Origin: Pseudarthrobacter albicanus
GTDB lineage: Bacteria > Actinomycetota > Actinomycetes > Actinomycetales > Micrococcaceae
Length of the DNA: 41,284 nt
Reading direction: 5' to 3'
Assembly (NCBI RefSeq): GCF_018224015.1
Contig: NZ_JAGPOT010000073.1
Coordinates: 1-41,284, forward strand
Below the pieces are notes generated by a model that was not told where the DNA came from, did not search any database, and saw only the letters and a program-made list of their open reading frames with translations. Position 1 is the first letter of the stretch, and every line of letters begins with the position of its first letter. Both the position numbers and the translations under genes were made by a program. Shown here one piece after another: positions 40,422 through 41,284 of this stretch.

Positions 40422-41023
40422 CTAACCGGAGGACTTGGGCAGGCTCCAGGCTGTGACTGCCACATAACCGCCGTTCACCATGTCCAGGTCCATGGCCAGG
40501 CTGCTGCGGACCGCACCGGGGAACAGCGCGACCAGGACGGTGCCCACCCGGGTGTCGCCGGCGCCGGCCATGGCGTTCATGAAGGAACCGCCGCGGACCA
40601 GCAGGACCTCCATGGCCCATCCGGCGGTGTCATTGAAGGCGACATCCGGATAAGAGTTGAGGACGCAGGGACTGCCGCCGGTGTTCACGAGCCGGACGGG
40701 CATGCCCCGGTGCCCGGTGGCGGCGTCCGGTTCCCCGAGGGAGACGGTGACGTGTTCGCCGCGGCACCAGGCCGGATCCGGAGCCTGCAGGGAGGGGCCC
40801 GCCATCGGCGAGCCGTAGACCACCGGGGGCTGGGACGGGACCGGTGAGGGGGCCGGGCGGACCTGGCCGGCCTTGGCGGCGCGGCCGCCACGAGCAGCAC
40901 GCCGCAGGCAGCCGTCGCGCCCAGCAGCAGGGTGCGCGCCAGCGTCGGGCGGGCGGTGCGTTCCGGTGCGTCGCGGGGCTGGCGGATGCTGGGCCGGCGG
41001 CGGGCCATCAGCGTCCACACCAA
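40422..41023 (-). pseudogene. Frameshifted DUF4232-like secreted or membrane protein
   Basis: The C-terminal part (frame ending at 40422) reads WCRGEHVTVSLGEPDAATGH, then MPVRLVNTGGSPCVLNSYP and is DUF4232-like with its two conserved cysteines. Its own N-terminus in that frame is implausible Pro/Arg-rich text. The expected N-terminus with a membrane span (TLARTLLLGATAACGVLLVAAA) is instead in the frame starting at 41023. The two join around 40870-40895 in a GC-rich run (GCGGCCGCGCCGCC on the minus strand) if one base is restored. So the gene is either disrupted by a 1-bp deletion or affected by a sequencing error. The C-terminus is also short for the family. Confidence 0.65.
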
Positions 41024-41284
41024 AGCCGGGATCCAGCCCCAGATGATTCCCCAGTACCGTTCCTAATCAGTACGGATTGGTCCCGTACTTGCTCCCCGAA
41101 CGGTCCTGGGAGCCGCACACCTTCCGGTTCCTGGCGGGCCGGGACGGTTCGTGACCGTCGGGCGAGCCAGGCCTGTGAAGGGTGCCATGCCGGGCGGTGC
41201 CGCACCGGGCCTGGGACTGGGCTGGCCCGCACTCGTCCTCTGTCGGGTGCGGGGTCCGTCCTCCCGTCGCCTGATACGGAAACC
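41024..41284. other. Right end of window, no gene recognised
   Basis: No open frame on either strand resembles a known family. A 7-bp inverted repeat, AGTACGG (41069-41075) and CCGTACT (41083-41089), lies 46 bp upstream of the DUF4232-like start and may be an operator for it. Confidence 0.4.

Noticed and set aside
41008..41232. A 74-codon minus-strand frame near the right edge
   Set aside because: No ribosome site, no family similarity and a composition like an out-of-frame reading of promoter-proximal DNA.
1..41284. tRNA, rRNA, riboswitch, integrase, transposase or prophage genes
   Set aside because: None was recognised on reading both strands. The DUF3846 protein also occurs in phages, but no other phage gene is near it.

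Overview
This window looks like chromosomal DNA from a high-GC actinobacterium of the Arthrobacter/Pseudarthrobacter group (Micrococcaceae). The basis is the strong G/C bias at third codon positions, an araBDA operon with a LacI-type regulator, actinobacterial small families (DUF2630, DUF6221, DUF1992), an actinobacterial ctaD, and GTG starts. I saw no tRNA, rRNA, CRISPR array, integrase or transposase. The genus is an inference from gene content and style, not from a search.

Positions 1-8.7 kb: an alpha-galactoside locus. The 3' end of galE is followed by a LacI repressor and a Gfo/Idh/MocA-fold enzyme (both minus strand). Divergent from these are a CUT1 sugar importer (two permeases, then a lipoprotein binding protein) and a GH36 alpha-galactosidase. 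Two related operator-like sites lie in the divergent gap. No ATPase gene is present, so a shared MsiK-type ATPase elsewhere is expected.

Positions 8.7-19.4 kb: a complete L-arabinose module. On the minus strand lie a ChvE-type binding protein, a double-domain ATPase, a permease and a small uncharacterised protein. On the plus strand lie a LacI-type AraR, then araB-araD-araA-aldose 1-epimerase with 4-bp overlaps at two junctions. Near-identical TGTTAGCG-type operators sit in front of both operons, so one regulator probably controls uptake and catabolism.

Positions 19.4-26.7 kb: an FUSC-type membrane protein, a solitary cytochrome c oxidase subunit I gene with an eight-copy 15-bp tandem repeat in its upstream region, a Bcr/CflA-type efflux pump divergent from a MarR regulator, a class V-fold PLP enzyme, and a second copy of the small uncharacterised protein with its own promoter and palindromic site.

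Positions 26.7-41.3 kb: mostly single genes for envelope, secreted and housekeeping functions. They are a subtilisin-like protease, a matrixin-like metalloprotease, an F420/NADP-type reductase, DUF3846, DUF6221 and DUF1992 proteins, a bifunctional class A penicillin-binding protein, a luciferase-like flavin enzyme, a CapA-like protein, DUF2630, a Na+/H+ antiporter with a C-terminal UBP-type zinc finger, a secreted metallophosphoesterase, and a frameshifted DUF4232-like gene.

The most interesting unexplained items are the two-member small protein family (8715-8918 and 26251-26466), four hairpins sharing one stem sequence (one of them between divergent genes), the 15-bp repeat array before ctaD, and the Gfo/Idh-fold enzyme that lacks the usual EKP lysine and resembles NAD-dependent glycosidases.
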